From CAVTQZ01 sp963737015 (GTDB taxonomy: Bacteria > Actinomycetota > Acidimicrobiia > Acidimicrobiales > UBA8190): a stretch of DNA of 64,000 bases. The notes beneath the pieces are model-generated. The model saw only the letters and a program-made list of their open reading frames with translations. It was not told where the DNA came from and did no database searches. The DNA lies in assembly GCA_963737015.1 (NCBI GenBank), contig CAVTQZ010000002.1:434001-498000 (forward strand), given 5' to 3'. A program made the translations under genes and the position numbers. Shown one piece after another: positions 52,437 through 63,469 of this stretch (position 1 is its first letter; every line of letters begins with the position of its first letter).

Positions 52437-53565
52437 TCAGTGAAAGCAGGGTCCCCGCATAACCTCAGAACGGTGTTGAGTATTTTCGACCGTCGAATCT
52501 CTCGCTTTCGCTAAGGCCAGGGCTTGGTCGACTGTCGATGATTGATTGGCGATCGGCGTAGTGAGTGCCGTTCGAAGCCGAATGGCGCTCCGCAAGGTTG
52601 AATCGATTGTAAAGACAAGCCTCCGCACTTCGGCAACCACATCATTGCTGGACCGTTCGGAGCTCGTCGGGGTGGCCGTTGCATCTAGGATGGCCTTTGT
52701 TGCGGTAATCCATAGGTCGTTCGTTGGACCATCGAACCGGACCAACACTTCAGTCAACTTATCGTTCAACCAGCCAATCCTGATTCCACTTACTTGCTGA
52801 ACATGACGCTTGAGCTCTCCTGGAAGTAGCGCAGCATCCAATTGCTGCCTGATCTCCTGGAGCACCGGCCGGCGTAAGGCGCCACCGCGAGGCCCCAAGT
52901 TCGGCCGCGGGTGCGGCTCGGTTGTAGACGTACCCAGCGAAGGGCGCTGGCAACTTCTGCTCTCTTAACCGGCTCCGGTCGTCATCTGATGAATCCCACC
53001 ACAGTTGAATTGCTCGCTCCAAGAGAGCGGGTGTTTGGGATCACGACTCAAGAATGCCAGAACGATTGAAAGACAGCGGCCATTCGTGTTCCGATCAGCC
53101 TCCACGAGCGCAGCCTGCCCCACTCTTGGGCTTTCGCTATGGAAGAGGTTGGCCGCCAGCATTGCAGCCGTTGCTCCGACCTCAGGCTCGTTAACACGCG
53201 AATACTTAACGCCATTGAGCAACATGACGCTGGCTCTTGGACCGTCTCCTTGCGCAATCGAGGCGATGGCGCCGACAAGGTAAGGTGTTGGACTGTACCT
53301 GTATAGGGCGATACTCGATTCAGCATCGGCAAGTGATTCCGGGAAAAGCCTTGCACGGAGTGTTCGCCAATCTCGACAGCCAGTTCATCTGCCATTGTTT
53401 GATTCGGGCGCTCAAGGATCCGCTTGATTTGCTTTTCCGTATTCTCATTTCGACTAGCGCTTCAAGGAGGGGAGCGAGTTCACTGTCCTTCTGGAAAAGT
53501 CCTTTGGTGAACCGTCCAAGGAGGAAGCTACCGATCTCGGTTATCAGGAACTCAGCTATGGGCAA
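52437..53565 (-). pseudogene. Unknown ~375-residue protein, several frameshifts
   Basis: Five overlapping reverse-strand frames read in order as one protein: MPIAEFLITEIGSFLLGRFT and ELAPLLEALVEMRIRKSKSS; DELAVEIGEHSVQGFSRNHL; VMLLNGVKYSRVNEPEVGAT with AANLFHSESPRVGQAALVEA; ERAIQLWWDSSDDDRSRLRE; LQEIRQQLDAALLPGELKRH and FTIDSTLRSAIRLRTALTTP. The start is a TTG at 53563-53565. Mostly helical, no signal peptide, family not recognised. At least three or four one-base breaks, so broken or poorly sequenced. Confidence 0.45.
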
Positions 53566-53568
53566 ACG

Positions 53569-53778
53569 TTACGCTCCGAATAACGCGACTCGATGATTAG
53601 GCGGGTGAATGTCACTCGGATCGTTGCCTGATTCTTTGCGAGGGCACATATTCCTGTGAGACTCACCGAGCACTAGTCGGCCACTTGAAGCGACGACTTT
53701 CCATGCCACAGGTACCGGGTTCGTAGGTGGGGGCGGGACAGGACTCGCACCGCCGACATTGTTTGCACCCTCAACCAT
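53569..53778 (-). CDS. Small protein of unknown function
   Basis: A 69-residue frame begins at an ATG with GAAGGGA about 8 bp upstream. It is Pro/Val-rich at the N-terminus (SPVPPPPTNPVPVAWKVV) and ends 3 bp before the start of the downstream frame at 53565, as expected of a coupled gene pair. No recognised domain. Confidence 0.4.
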   Translation of the reverse strand: MVEGANNVGGASPVPPPPTNPVPVAWKVVASSGRLVLGESHRNMCPRKESGNDPSDIHPPNHRVALFGA

Positions 53779-53897
53779 AAGAAAGTCCCTTCAAGGCGAA
53801 TACTCATCCGCCCCCCGCTGTCAACAGGCTAGCCCGAATTGGCCATGTGCTAGTGCCACGGACCGCTCGTAGTGTCTGGTGTCAAATTGCAAGCGGA

Positions 53898-54869
53898 CTA
53901 GCAGTCTCCCGCCTGCTGCGCTCCATACGTAGCCTGAGCGACTGTGAACTGCTACCGTCCGGCGAGTCCAGTTGTTGGATCAGGTCGCTGCATGAGAAGG
54001 CTCGAGTAGGAGATATCCTTGGCCGATTGCACGGCCTCGGCGTTCCAATTCACCGTGAGGCTGTCGACGGCGACAGTCGCATCGTTGACCGAGTATCCAC
54101 TACCGTCCGGCGAGTCCAGTTGGTCAATGAGACCCTGCTGCGAAAAGGCCTCCGTGCTCAGGTACTGCTGGGCTTCCGCTACTGCGCTCTGCTGCTGCTG
54201 CGTCAGGGTGGGGCCTGGAGTTGCAGGTGAATTCGTGCAGGTGAACTCGTTGCAGGTGAACTGGTTGCAGGTCAACTCGTTGCAGGTGGACTCGTTGCAG
54301 GTGGACTCGTGGCAGGTGGACTGGTGGCAGGTGGACTGGTAGCCGATGTCCTTCCTGCTGGAGCTTGAGTGGTTGGGGTGGATGCGGTGGATGCATTTGT
54401 ATTGCCGCCCACGATGCTCAGATTATTCGATTTCGATCCGGCCGCCGCAGCCAATGTCACAATAAGAATGAGCACGACGATGCCTGGCACATAGTAGGTA
54501 GGTCTTTTGTTCCAGGACCTCCCGTGTGTACCGCTGGCTTGGCGAATGGGAGGCCCGATGTCGGTCCAATCGGTGGAGTCCATGAAACGAGTGGAAGCGG
54601 TGCCGACATTCGGGACACCAATCGGTCGAGCCTGCTGTCCACCCTGTGCCGTTCCAATACCGCTCAGCAGAACAGTCGTCCGGGTGAGGGACTGACCCGG
54701 TGGTCAACCTGAACCGGAGCGGACTCAGAAGACGGCTGGTCGGTACAGACGAGGCTGGTGGTGCGGGTGGTACATAGCTCGGGTGGCTCTCAGGTGGATA
54801 CCACTTGCCATCGGTCGCCTGCCACCAGCCAGCACCTTGTGATTGTTCTGCACCGAGTACTTGGGCCAT
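53898..54869 (-). CDS. DUF2510-membrane-Ltp protein (frameshifts)
   Basis: From the ATG at 54869 (GAGGAGG upstream) the product begins with a DUF2510 motif (GWWQATDGKWYPPESHP), a second such motif (ERYWNGTGWT), a membrane helix (YVPGIVVLILIVTLAAAAG), a Thr/Ser/Pro linker with SPPAT repeats, and two Ltp-type (PF07553) helical repeats: YLSTEAFSQQGLIDQL...YSVNDATVAVDSL, then CSDLIQQLDSPDG...FTVAQATYGAQQAGDC. Three or so one-base breaks are needed. Ltp proteins are surface helical-hairpin proteins; one in a Streptococcus phage blocks superinfection. An envelope role is likely; a defence role is speculative. Confidence 0.65.
54221..54341 (-). repeat. 15-bp tandem repeat coding SPPAT units
   Basis: About eight copies of a 15-bp unit related to GTTGCAGGTGGACTC lie in tandem. 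On the reverse strand one frame gives (SPPAT)n, the linker between the membrane helix and the Ltp repeats; the other frame gives CNEFT/CNQFT units. Unit number is likely to vary by slippage. It is not a CRISPR array: there are no spacers. Confidence 0.85.
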
Positions 54870-55220
54870 GTTGCCTCCTCAGCGTTACCCTCGAGGGTCC
54901 GGGGAGAGATCGCATGCCTCCGTTGCCATGATCCAGTTTCGGGAAGTCCACCCAGTAGGGCTCAAGGTCACCCTGGGCGACGATTACTACCCAGACCGGA
55001 GCGAGCTAGTCAGGGGAGATGCACCCTGCAGGCTCTCCGTCAATCTCCGGATAGTCCCACGGAGGAGATCTTCCGCCGGAGGCATCTTCCGTAGGCCTTC
55101 CGAATTTAACAGAGCTGGGCGGCGCGGAGAAAGCGTTCGATTCCTGCCCTCCGCTGCAACTCGAGGACCGAGTTCAGGTGGCGCGTTCGATCCACAGAGA
55201 AAGGCCGTAGCGAGACTGCG
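54870..55220. other. Divergent intergenic region
   Basis: This 351-bp gap separates two divergent envelope genes and presumably holds both promoters. I see no gene with a convincing start, and no clear operator or RNA structure. Confidence 0.4.
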
Positions 55221-56844
55221 ATGACACGGATATCGTCGGTGTCCGTGCGGGCCTGGGTGGCGGGGGCGTCGGTCCTTTTGGTATGACGATCGCGCCGGCA
55301 TGCTCCAACGGGCAGACGGTACGGCACAAGTGCTGAGCGTCGCAAAGAACCTGACCGTCACCATACCTGCAACAAGTTCGATCAAGCTGAAGGCAAGCGA
55401 TGCACCTAGCTCTGCCGCCGCCTCGATCTCCTCTCCGGTACAAACCTCAGGCGGAACCGTTTCCAGTCCTCTGCAGCTTCTGTCCACTCCAAAGCTGCTC
55501 CACGCAAGTGGGCCGTTTCCCCGAGGAGGCGTCACTCTTTCGGTGAAGATCGCTCAGCCGACAGGGGCCGGCACCGAACCCTTCCTGGCCAGTTTCAACC
55601 CATCCACCGGGCTTTGGAGTCCGATATCAAGTCACTACGACCGAACCACGCACACCGTCAGCGCTCAGCTCCCGCATTTCTCGATATGGGGAGTCCTTCG
55701 ATTCATCAGCTCTGGAGTCGATGCTGTGGTGAAAGGGGCCCTCCAGTCCCTCGTCGGATCCATCAAGGTTTCTGGGCCGTCCCCGAGCTGCGGAGGCACC
55801 GGCGTCACCGTGGACGTGACGCCAGCCGACGGCACTTTGCAGTCCTGCGGGCAGGCCATAGACGCCAGTCACGTACTCGTAAAAGTGGCGAGCACCCTTG
55901 CGTTTCCGACCGACGCGAACGCTGCTTCGGGTTCGACCATCACCCTTATTCCGCCCTCCGATGTCTACCAGGAGATCGACCAGGCTCTCTACAACGTCAC
56001 AAAGGGCCACTGGACCGGAACAGTGGTTCCTGGCGGTTCGGAAGCGGATGTCACCCTCGCACTCACACCAGAGTCATCGACGAAGATGACAACCGATCTC
56101 GACGACATCGCGTATCTCGCGGGGATCATTTATTCCGGGGTTCAAATGTTGAATCTCATCGAGTCGAAGATCGGAGCAGCCACTACAAAAGCGACGATCT
56201 CCGACATCGAAGAAGGAACGTGCGCTGCCCAAATCGCCGCTCTGCCTCCAACGATTTCCCTAACAGCGGCGGAGCTAAAGACTCTGGCGACGGCTGGGTT
56301 CACCTGTGCTCGGCAAGTCCTCAAACTAGGAACGACTGGCGTAATCGCCGCCGTTATCGGACTTGTCGCTTCGCTGTTCGAAAACATAGTTCAGACAGCC
56401 TTCCTGGCCGTCGAGACGGAGGTGGGTTGGTCGACCGGAGGAGAACATGTTCTCACGATTACACGTGCAGCCGTCCCATCGAATTCACTACCGGTACCAA
56501 CTACACGAGCCTTGCCTACTCTTGACGTGCCACCTGTCTATGACGGCATAAAGCCTAGAGAAGTTGGCTTTAGTGCCGATTCAACTAATGACCTCACCAA
56601 CATCACATGGTCGTCGTGGACGACAACGAGCGCGACAGGGTCCGGCACCTGGACATACGAGAGCTGCGATCCCGACTGCGCTAATGGACCGACAACGCCC
56701 TATCCGGCGACGATTCAGCTCTCGCAGCCTGTGAACGGCGTCTTCACGGCCATGACTGAGACGACTTCAGGGCCGTATGGTGGCGGAACAAACTATACAT
56801 ATCCAAACAACTGGGCCATGGGCGCGTCCAACACTTCTTACTGA
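55221..56844 (+). CDS. Large lipoprotein A of unknown family (frameshifts)
   Basis: From the ATG at 55221 a signal peptide (RAWVAGASVLLV), after one frame change a lipobox (IAPACSNGQT), and after another a 514-residue frame from 55300. The mature part has an Ig-like beta region ending LPHFSIWGVL, a SGVDAVVKGALQSL helix, a GQAIDASHVLVKVASTLAFP segment, then a hydrophobic helical part with TDLDDIAYLAGIIYSGVQM and SLFENIVQTAFLAVET, and a Ser/Thr-rich end. It is paralogous to the gene at 58884-60479. Anchored outside the membrane by the lipid and perhaps re-inserting through the hydrophobic helices. No known family. Confidence 0.7.
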
Positions 56845-57033
56845 TCCTTGCCCAAACGGACGTGAATGTGCATCTTGGAGGAGATGCCGTCACACAGAGC
56901 TGGCGTCCCCACCATTGCTCAAAATTCGGCTGGATGAAAGGGTTCTCCCGCAATGAAAGTGTTGACCGATTTTTCTTGCTCGCCGAGCGGTTCAAGAGCC
57001 CTCGCGGTCCCCCATGGATGGCTCGTAACGCTG
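56845..57033. other. Short gap between convergent genes
   Basis: No gene or clear hairpin was found between the end of lipoprotein A and the end of the convergent propeller gene. Confidence 0.4.
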
Positions 57034-58201
57034 TTACGTTGTAGCGAACACAACGTCGCCACTGTCATCCGCAACTGCACAAAAATCAGCAGTCGGGCAC
57101 GATACCTTGCCAAGACCGTTAGCGAAGGGTCTCGTAAAACCTAGCCATGAGGATCCACGCAAGTCGTAGGGGCGGCCCGACTGATCGATCGCTATGCACT
57201 CGTTTATCATGGGGCAAGACACCGATACCAGCGGAAACCCGCTAGTCGTTCCATCACTAGCGGTCACGCGATCGACGTTCTCTCGCTGTGACCAGACACC
57301 GTTCGATCGATCATTGCGTATCCTTCTTGGTCGACGGCAGCACAGAAAGTGGTGGTCGTGCACGACGCAGCAAACACTGGACTCGACGGATCGACCAAGT
57401 GTGATTGCGACCATCTTCCGTCGCTAAAGGTAAAAGCATAACCGTGCCCGTCAAGGGCTATACAAAACTTCGATGTCGGACACGAAATTTCACTAATGCC
57501 CGAGCCGACAGTTTGCGCCGCTTGCCATTTACCACCCTCGAACGTCACAGCTGCGTTGCCGCCCGCGGCCACACAAAAGTTGGATTGTGCGCAGGAAATG
57601 TCCCTAATCGAAGGGACCGGCGCGATTCCTGGAAGATTGTCTCCGCTAATCGTCGGAGTATCGGCCCAATGCCGCCCGTCGTAGGTTCTCGTTCGTCCTT
57701 CGGAATTTCCTCCGAGACAGAATGTATCGCTTGAACACGATACGAGTGCATAGCCGATCGTTGGTTCAGTGCCAGAACCTAGATCACTTGGTGGTGTCGA
57801 GTGCCAATACCGTTTTGATATGCGAACGATGTTCCATCTGCAGCGATTGCAATGCAAAAGTTCGGACTCACGCATGAGACCCCGGTAACACCGCTTGAGA
57901 ACAGGTGAAACGGTGGTGATAGTGACCACTGCCGAACGACTCGCCCATTTGAGATTTCGAGTTCGGCGTATTCACAGCGCGGGTCTGCGGGGTTCTGTAC
58001 GCATGGCTGATTAACTTCCTGTGACTGGCTTGCAGCTGATTGGTTCTTGCTTGTGGATCGTTGCCCGCTAGATATGTTAGGCGTACTGCATCCTGATATA
58101 AGGACGCAGAATGCAGCAAGCCCTACTATCGCGAGAGGTTGGAACTCGGAAATGAGGCGCCATGTGTGGGTTAGAGGAGTGCTCCGACATTGCCTAAACA
58201 C
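57034..58201 (-). pseudogene. Seven-repeat propeller lipoprotein, second copy (frameshifts)
   Basis: From a GTG at 58201 the product has a signal peptide with lipobox LISGC (AIVGLAAFCVLISGC) and then seven C-x5-C repeats in order: VSCVSPNFC, VSCSSDTFC, ISCAQSNFC, ISCPTSKFC, ASCTTTTFC, VSCPMINEC, VSCPTADFC, most followed by A(I/V)xxxG and G(R/K)W. Three frames are used, with breaks near 57800 and 57310. It is the same kind of protein as at 40490-41697: an outer-surface beta-propeller whose blades are each pinned by a disulfide. It sits between the two paralogous lipoproteins A and B. Confidence 0.65.
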
Positions 58202-58883
58202 GGGTAGACCCGCCACCTCATGACTCCCTTCGGCCGATCCGACGGAACCGCCCGAGTTACCTGCGTTTGATTCCCTCGAGCTCGCACCTCTCGGCAGAAG
58301 TGCCTGGACGCAGACCACACGCTTTCAGCAGCGGTAAGGGCAGCGAGCTTCTTTATGCGACCCTTCATTTGTAGTGTCCTTGACTCAACCCCCGTTGGGC
58401 CCGAACGTGCCCGGCGGCAGACGCTATGGACCTAAATGGAGACTGTCAACGGAACACGCTGCACCCCCAACTTCACAATCGGTGAGTTCCGGGTTCTCAC
58501 GGTGCGAGAGAGTTAGGTCGATCGATCGAATCCTTGAGCTCTAGCGGCATCGCACATTCCAGGCGCCGACGAGTCAGTTGACTTCAACCAGGCAGTGGAA
58601 AGTCTCCCGGACATCGGCGCCGCAAACTCATCAACAAAAGCACTCTTCGGATTCGCACGCTTGCTACGCGAGCCGGCGCTCAATGATCCTTGGATGAACT
58701 CTGCCGCTCTGCCCGCATTCGCCATCGCCTGTTGCGATGTATTTTTTCTTCGGCGCCCGAGCCTCGTACCAGATCTGTCCGCTCACCGTCCATTTGGAAC
58801 GTCAGCGCGCTGGTTTCCCGTGCAGAACCAGAGCGCGCTTCGAGCCGCGCTATCCATCACCTCGCAACCTCTCCAATGACAGC
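58202..58883. other. No supported gene
   Basis: A 70-codon reverse frame (58513-58725) and a 94-codon forward frame (58595-58879) overlap each other; neither has a convincing start. The reverse strand near 58740-58800 reads GQIWYEARAPKKKYIATG, which might be the end of a lost gene. The upstream region of the propeller gene must be in the left part. Confidence 0.35.
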
Positions 58884-60479
58884 TTACGGCGCTGCGCCTC
58901 CGTTTTCGGCGGCATATCCCATCTTGCAGGTGTACAGCGCTTGCGAGGGATCGAACTGCTGCCCACTTTCTGGGAAATACCATTCGACTTCTTGATACGC
59001 AGATTCGCCCTCGCAAGTGCCAAGATCGAATGCGACAATCGTGGCCTGCTCTTCTGTGCCGTCAGCGGTGATCTGGTTTGGCGCTACGTAGGTACTCATC
59101 CCCGTTCCCGTAGCTTCTGTGCCACCCCAGGATTGCCAGGCTATCGATTGAACGAAACCGGTAGGGTCGCCGCCCAGGTAGACGGTGGACGGTTTGATCG
59201 ATCCCAATCCTTCTCCGCCTGGAGCCCATGATCCAGTGAGACCAAGGATCGGTCCCATAACAGGCTTTTTCGAATAACTGTCAGTACTGTAATCCCGCCG
59301 GTCGACCAGCCGACGGACGTCTCGACGGCGAGGAATGCCGTCTGGACGATGTTCTCGAACAGAGAGGCAACGATTCCGATCACCCTGCGGCCACACCGGC
59401 CCTGCCAAGATGACGATTTGTTCGGCGCAACCGAATCCGACACTTGAAAGCTCTCGGACGGTGCTCGGCGTAACCGACAGGGTGCTCGGTAGGGAAGCAA
59501 TCTGGCTGAGGCATGTCCCCTCCTCGATAGCCGAAACCTCTTCCTTAGCAACCTCACCGAGTTTTGACTCGGCGAGAAGGAGGACTTGCACACCCGAATA
59601 CATGATCGCTGTCAGGTACGCGATGTCATCGAGCCCAGTTTTCATCGTTCCCGACTGACCGGGCCCGATAGTTAATGTGACGTCGGCTTCTGAACCGGCT
59701 GGGACACCGCCCCCGTCAATTTGCTTTCGAAGCATCGAAGAGCGTCTTGTCGATGTCGGCATAGATGTCATCCGGTGGGGCGATGCTGATGGAGTTGCCA
59801 CTGGGAACGTAAACATCGGTCGGGAACGCAAGCGTGCTGGCAACCTTGACGAGTGTCTGACTGGCAGTGGCATCTTGGCCGCAGGTATTGATCGTGCCGT
59901 TGCTCGGCGCCACGTTCACCGTGATGTCGCTTCCGAACAACGAGGGACAGGACCATTGAACTTCACCAATCCAGCGATGGATTGAAGAGCACCCTTGACG
60001 ATCGCCTCAAGGCCACTCGTTACGAAGCTCAGGACACCCCAGATCGAGAAGTGAGGAAGCGTGGCACTCACTGCGTGGGAGGCCGAGTCATAATGGCTCG
60101 CAACCGGTGTCCACGAACCCGTGGAAGGGTCGTAACTTGCGATGAAGGGAGGCCCGGCAGCTCCCCTTGGCCGTTTGATCGTAAAGGTCAACGTCGCCCC
60201 GCCAGGAGGGAGCGAGCTGCTTGCGTGCAGGAGCAAGGGCTTCCCGAGGAGCACTACTGGGCTCGGAACCTCGCCTGCAGGCGTCTGAACCGGCGTAGTC
60301 ACCGACACGGTTGCTGCCGCCGGCGCAGGGCGGGCTGTCACGATGATATGCGAAGACGCCGGGAGAGACACGGCGGCGGCTTTGGTTATGGACACCGTTC
60401 GAGACGACGAACTTGTATTGCAGGCCGGCAAAACTGCTACCGCTGTCAAGACGGCAAGGGCCGTTACTCCCCTCCGCAC
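58884..60479 (-). CDS. Large lipoprotein B, paralogue of A (frameshifts)
   Basis: From the GTG at 60479 the signal peptide ends in lipobox VLPAC (ALAVLTAVAVLPAC). The body follows lipoprotein A block by block: LPHFSIWGVLSF, SGLEAIVKGALQSI, TLVKVASTLAFPTD, GSEADVTL, TGLDDIAYLTAIMYSGVQVL, AIEEGTC, SLFENIVQTAFLAVET and VGWSTGG. The C-terminal ~130 residues differ from A (WQSWGGTEATGTGMSTYV). About four one-base breaks (near 59940, 59720, 59400, 59280). About 530 residues. Function unknown; see lipoprotein A. Confidence 0.7.
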
Positions 60480-60596
60480 TGGCGCTACTGCCTATAGATA
60501 GGGGCTGGCAAGACAGCGTCCTCCTCGATCAATAAGACACAGAGCGGCGGTACTCGATAAGCCAAGACCGCATCGTATATTCCATTGAATTTCGTG

Positions 60597-62844
60597 TTAA
60601 TCGGTTCCAATCGTGTTCGAGTTGATCCCGTCAGCCGTTACGTAATCGGAACCACCGCGTTCGGTGTCGTAACACGTGTTGGACTAAGCGTCTCGGTACT
60701 GCTACTCAAAGTAGTCGAGTAGGGGCCGTAGGCCGTGCCCTCTTCCACGCAATACCACGTAACTCTTCCGGTAGGGAAGTTAGTGAAGGTGATATTCATC
60801 CAGTGCCCTGCAGGGGCGGCGTTGCTTCCCCAACCGATCGTGATCGACGCCGGCGGAGGTGGCGGCGGAGGTGGCGGCGGAGGTGGTGTCGTGGTCGTCG
60901 TCGTGGTCGGCGGCGGAGGTGGTGTCGTGGTCGTCGTCGTGGTCGGCGGCGGAGGTGGTGTCGTGGTCGTCGTCGTGGTCGGCGACGGAGGTTGCGTCGT
61001 GGTCGGCGCCGGAGCCACGGCCGAACCGGTCCCAGACGATGTGATGGGAGGGGGCGCGATCACTACGGTTGTGGGCGGTGTGTAACTCGGCGTCGGCAAA
61101 GGCTCTGTGGTGGCGCTCCCCTGGGCGGCGGGAGCGATAACAGTAACAAGCACGTGGGACTGTAGGTTCCCAGCTTGGGCATTCACAGTGGGGTCCCCGG
61201 GAAATTGCCGAGACGAGACCACCGTTCACAGTTACCACGGCCGGATTAGATGATGTCCAGGCTACTCCAGCCAAGACTGCGTCAGACGCCGGTGCATCAT
61301 TGCTCATGGTCCCCTGCGGACTGAGTTGGTAAGTCTGGCCGACCGCCAGTGAAGCCGTCGACGGACTCACCATTAGAGCTTCGAGTGTCACAGGGGCTGC
61401 ACTAGGTGACACTCGATTCGAATAAGTGCTAGACGCTTGTCGCTGGGCCGAAGCCCATGTCCGCAAACGACTCAGCTTTGCGCCAGTGCCCGGGACCGGG
61501 ATGTCGTAAAGCAGTTCGAGCTCATCGTTCGGCGCGAGGTTCTGCACGTCGTACAGGACGATCGGGTCGCGAGTCACGATCTGATTAGGCGACGGATCGA
61601 ACCGGACGATGTCGGCGTTGCGTGCGAGTGTTTTGGGGATCGCTTCGTAGATTGATCCGCTCTCGGGAGACCCTGAAGAATTGTCGATATGGATGACAGA
61701 GTGCAGCTCGTTCCCGTCGGCTCCCTGCAATTTCCAGATCATCGACAGCACGAGGCCATTTGGGTACGCGGCGGGAGGAATCGTAAGAGACAGATGGGGT
61801 CGGCCCTGATCCGCCGCTGACAAGGAGAGCCGTCAGCCCTGCGATCAATGCCAGGAGAGCCGCCGCCCCGATCGCAATCGCCTTGCGGCTCAGCGTGAAC
61901 CTGGAATTGTCTCCGGGCGTCTTCGTGCTCTTTAGGACCGTCGCCTTTTCGTCTGCGCGTCGGCCAATGCCCTTCAGTTTGAGCGACGTTGGCAGGGCGT
62001 CCTCGTGTTCTGGAGGTGAGGCGGGCATGGGAGGAAGGCCCCGGATGTCTGGCTCTATGGCTTGAAGTCGCTTGGATGCCTGGGCCGCTATGGGACGTTC
62101 GTGGGGGTTCTTTGCCAACATGGGGGTGATTTCATTCCAGAGCGCAGTAGGGAGACCCTTGGGCTGAACTGCTATTTCTTCAAGATGACGACGCAGGACA
62201 GCCACTGGGTGTCCCCCGCTGAACGGGGTGAATCCGGTCAGCATCTCGTAGAGAACGATTCCGGCGCTATACACGTCGGCAGCTGGTGTGGCGTGGTCAC
62301 GCTCGGCCAGTTCGGGTGCCAGGTATTCCGGTGTCCCGATCAGACCCGTTAGCTTCGTGAGGGTTGGTCCGTGGGTTAGGCGAGCAATCCCAAAGTCGGT
62401 GAGCCTGGGTGACCCTTCGGTGTCGAGGAGGATGTTCTCAGGCTTCACGTCGCGATGCACAACTTCGATAGCGTGCACCGCGGCCAGAGCGTCCAGAAGC
62501 TTGGCTATGAGCTGGACAGCCGCTGACGGTGCGAATGTTCCTCGAGCCGTGAGTTCCCGTCGGAGGTCCGTTCCGGACACCAGATCCATGAGGATGCCTG
62601 CGGATCCACCTTCGATGACGAGATCGAGGAAACCTTGACGAGGTAAGGGTGATCCAGGCTGCACAAGACGTTGCGCTCCTGGACGAAGCGTGCGATGACC
62701 TGTGGATCGCCCACCAGTTCAGGGCGCAGGAGCTTCACAGCGATGGGGGCATCGCCATCTTCGCGACTTGCCGTCCGGACTTCTCCCCGTGGCTCCTCGC
62801 CCCACCACCTGGCCGAGTCCGTAGCCGGCGAAGGTCGTTGTCAT
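60597..62844 (-). CDS. Receptor Ser/Thr protein kinase with Ig-like domain (frameshifts)
   Basis: From the ATG at 62844: MTTTFAGYGLGQVVGRGATG (Gly-rich loop), PIAVKLL (catalytic Lys), VVHRDVKPENILL (catalytic loop), LTDFGIARL (DFG) and GTPEYLAPELAE. A membrane helix follows (AIAIGAAALLALIAGLTALLV near residue 310), then an extracytoplasmic beta domain, a Big_2-like Ig domain (LMVSPSTASLAVGQTYQLSP), a Thr/Pro-repeat linker and a small terminal domain (PAGHWMNITFTNFPTGRVTW, then TCYDTERGGSDYVTADGIN) ending at TAA 60597-60599. This is a PknB-like kinase with a new type of external sensor part. At least four one-base breaks; kinase residues themselves are all present. Confidence 0.8.
60852..61008 (-). 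repeat. 36-bp tandem repeat coding Thr/Pro linker
   Basis: Three full 36-bp units (starting 60873, 60909, 60945) plus partial copies on each side. On the reverse strand the kinase frame reads TTTTTTTPPPPP per unit. It is the flexible wall-spanning linker of the receptor kinase; copy number probably varies. Confidence 0.9.
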
Positions 62845-62862
62845 GATGCTGTCTCCAGTTGG

Positions 62863-63430
62863 TTAGGCGGCTACGCCGTCTGGGCAAGTGCGGACGTCGA
62901 AGCTCGAAGCGATGCGGTCGAAGACGGTGACAAGTCGTTCTCCGGTGTGGCTTGTGAGGCTGAAAAGCGAGAGGATCGCCACTACGGGGGCGTCCGGGGC
63001 CACTTTGATGTACTGAAACAGTTGTTTGCCCGAAGTATCGCCCTTTGTGCGATCGATGCGAAGCGCCTGTCCAGACGTCAGCTCGAAGCGCAGGCAGCGC
63101 GCCGAGTTCGTCGGCTTGCTCGGCAGCGACCGTGATCTCTTCGAGGGGGTCGACCTCGGGGCCGATCCCTTCCAAACGGTGTACCGACACGACGGCTCCA
63201 GTAGTGATCAGGGTCACTGCGTCGTCCTGTCGGACCGGTTGACAGCACCACCCGGAGAGTGCGGCTCCATCGTGGACGAGGGCGGAGAATGCCCGTAGGA
63301 CGCCTGCTCCGAGATCGGCAGGGCTGTCAGCACCTGATGCAAGCCGGAATCGTTCTACAGCGGAGCCGGTAGCCCGAACTGCTTCATGCACAGCGTCGCG
63401 ATCAATGGGGATCGATTCGAAGCCAACCAT
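62863..63430 (-). CDS. Unknown protein upstream of kinase (one frameshift)
   Basis: About 188 residues. The first frame reads MVGFESIPIDRDAVHEAVRA through VVSVHRLEGIGPEVDPLEEI; near 63085 it shifts to ELTSGQALRIDRTKGDTSGK, LFQYIKVAPDAPVVAILSLF and FDVRTCPDGVAA with a TAA at 62863-62865. Soluble, mixed alpha/beta, no known family. It ends 18 bp before the kinase start, so the two are likely one operon and it may be a partner or substrate of the kinase. Confidence 0.6.
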
Positions 63431-63469
63431 TTGGAAGGCCGATAACCACCTGCATCAAGGGATCCGACA

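Noticed and set aside
54221..54341. CRISPR-like repeats
   Set aside because: Units are directly joined with no spacers and code for SPPAT repeats in a protein linker.
60852..61008. CRISPR-like 36-bp repeats
   Set aside because: The units have no spacers and encode a Thr/Pro linker in the kinase.
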